The translations under genes were made by a program, and so were the position numbers. The notes below the pieces were generated by a model, which saw only the letters and a program-made list of their open reading frames with translations, was not told the DNA's origin and ran no database searches. Shown here in pieces: positions 63,627 through 64,000 of a DNA stretch of 64,000 bases (positions within the stretch are counted from its first letter, which is position 1; every line of letters starts with the position of its first letter). Origin of the DNA: Nymphaea colorata. Taxonomy: Eukaryota; Streptophyta; Magnoliopsida; Nymphaeales; Nymphaeaceae. The stretch covers positions 22,191,002-22,255,001 of the forward strand of contig NC_045148.1 in the NCBI RefSeq assembly GCF_008831285.2, given 5' to 3'.

Positions 63627-63746
63627 GGGTTAAGTTTGCCACATGGGTTAAGTTTGCCACATGGATTTCACTCTTCTCTTTATTTTATCTTTTATTTTTT
63701 TTGCTTTCCATGGGTTAAGTTTGCCACATGGGTTAAGCTTGCCACC
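63627..63746 (+). repeat. Four copies of an 18-base word in two pairs
   Basis: GGGTTAAGTTTGCCACAT occurs in tandem at 63627-63644 and 63645-63662. A second tandem pair lies at 63712-63729 and, with one internal change and a different end, at 63730-63746. About 50 T-rich bases separate the pairs. Confidence 0.95.
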
Positions 63747-63856
63747 GTCAATGACTCCCTTTTCCTAATTGTCTGTAATTTTTGTTTCATCTGTTCTCCA
63801 GTGTCCCCATGCAAGCTAATCACTCGGCAAGAAAAGAAAGGCCCCACGGATTTGAA

Positions 63857-64000
63857 GAAAAAAATTTACAAGTGTTTGTCTCAATAGAAATAAACTCAGC
63901 TTATTAGCTGCGTTAAGAATAAAATTCACATGAATGGAGGCACTTTGGGCATTACTATCTCTTTCACTGTAAAACATGGGGAAACAACCTGCTCCCTAAA
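63857..64000 (-). repeat. Start of another block 'A' copy (A4), cut by the window end
   Basis: About 140 bases match 57825-57975 and 32513-32650 with a few changes, including a short internal deletion after 'aaactcagc'. The orientation is the same as A2 and A3. The tail reads 'aaacaacctgctccc', as in A3 ('aaacaacctgttccc'), whereas A2 reads 'aaacaaatggaggctccc'. A4 is therefore closer to A3. Confidence 0.8.

Noticed and set aside
63627-63746. Plant telomere-like repeat because of GGGTTAAG
   Set aside because: Telomere repeats would be TTTAGGG in long tandem; the 18-base word does not contain that unit in series.

Overview
The window is nuclear DNA from a flowering plant. The evidence is a stray piece of the chloroplast gene ndhH, plant-type L1 (LINE) and Ty1/copia retrotransposon remains, long AT-rich non-coding stretches and many GA/CT and TA microsatellites. 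I could not identify the genus. I see no intact protein-coding host gene, no rRNA or tRNA gene, and nothing bacterial.

The dominant structure is one very large imperfect inverted repeat. The left arm (about 143-27665) is repeated in reverse complement as the right arm (about 31878-55873), with a 4.2-kb spacer. The spacer is not unrelated DNA. It finishes the left unit (27666-28754) and then starts a second copy in the same orientation (28755-31872, matching 1-2690 plus an inserted LINE tail), which breaks off at the inversion junction. The repeating unit is therefore about 28.75 kb long and appears here as one full copy, one truncated direct copy and one nearly full inverted copy. Beyond the right arm, 55874-59062 carries the reverse complement of the unit's last 3 kb. 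A further piece in that orientation starts at about 63857 and runs off the window.

Reading the left arm from left to right, it holds: AT-rich DNA with a CT/TA microsatellite; a copia LTR/primer-site fragment interrupted by the ndhH insert; more AT-rich DNA; a 258-bp CACTA-like miniature element; a 7-8 kb LINE on the minus strand; an unidentified gene-like remnant; two different copia internal fragments on the plus strand; and a terminal 3-kb block ('A') with a minisatellite and poly-purine tracts. The right arm carries the same items in mirror order with strands exchanged.

The two arms are not identical. One 330-bp hand comparison gave about a dozen mismatches. Each arm also has private events. 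The left arm has the plastid insert, an extra 1.25-kb LINE 5' repeat and a 71-bp deletion in the reverse transcriptase. The right arm has 1.13-kb and 0.98-kb deletions, a longer TA tract and several small tandem duplications. The duplication therefore seems old enough for the arms to have diverged. The LINE was already dead by then, because the same stop codon interrupts the start of ORF2 in both arms.

The right flank (59063-63856) is outside the repeat. It contains a second, badly decayed and internally deleted LINE, followed by AT-rich DNA with a short repeated 18-base motif. The most notable observations are the diverged inverted duplication itself and the LINE with tandem 1.25-kb monomers in front of ORF1, a layout like the promoter monomers of mouse L1.
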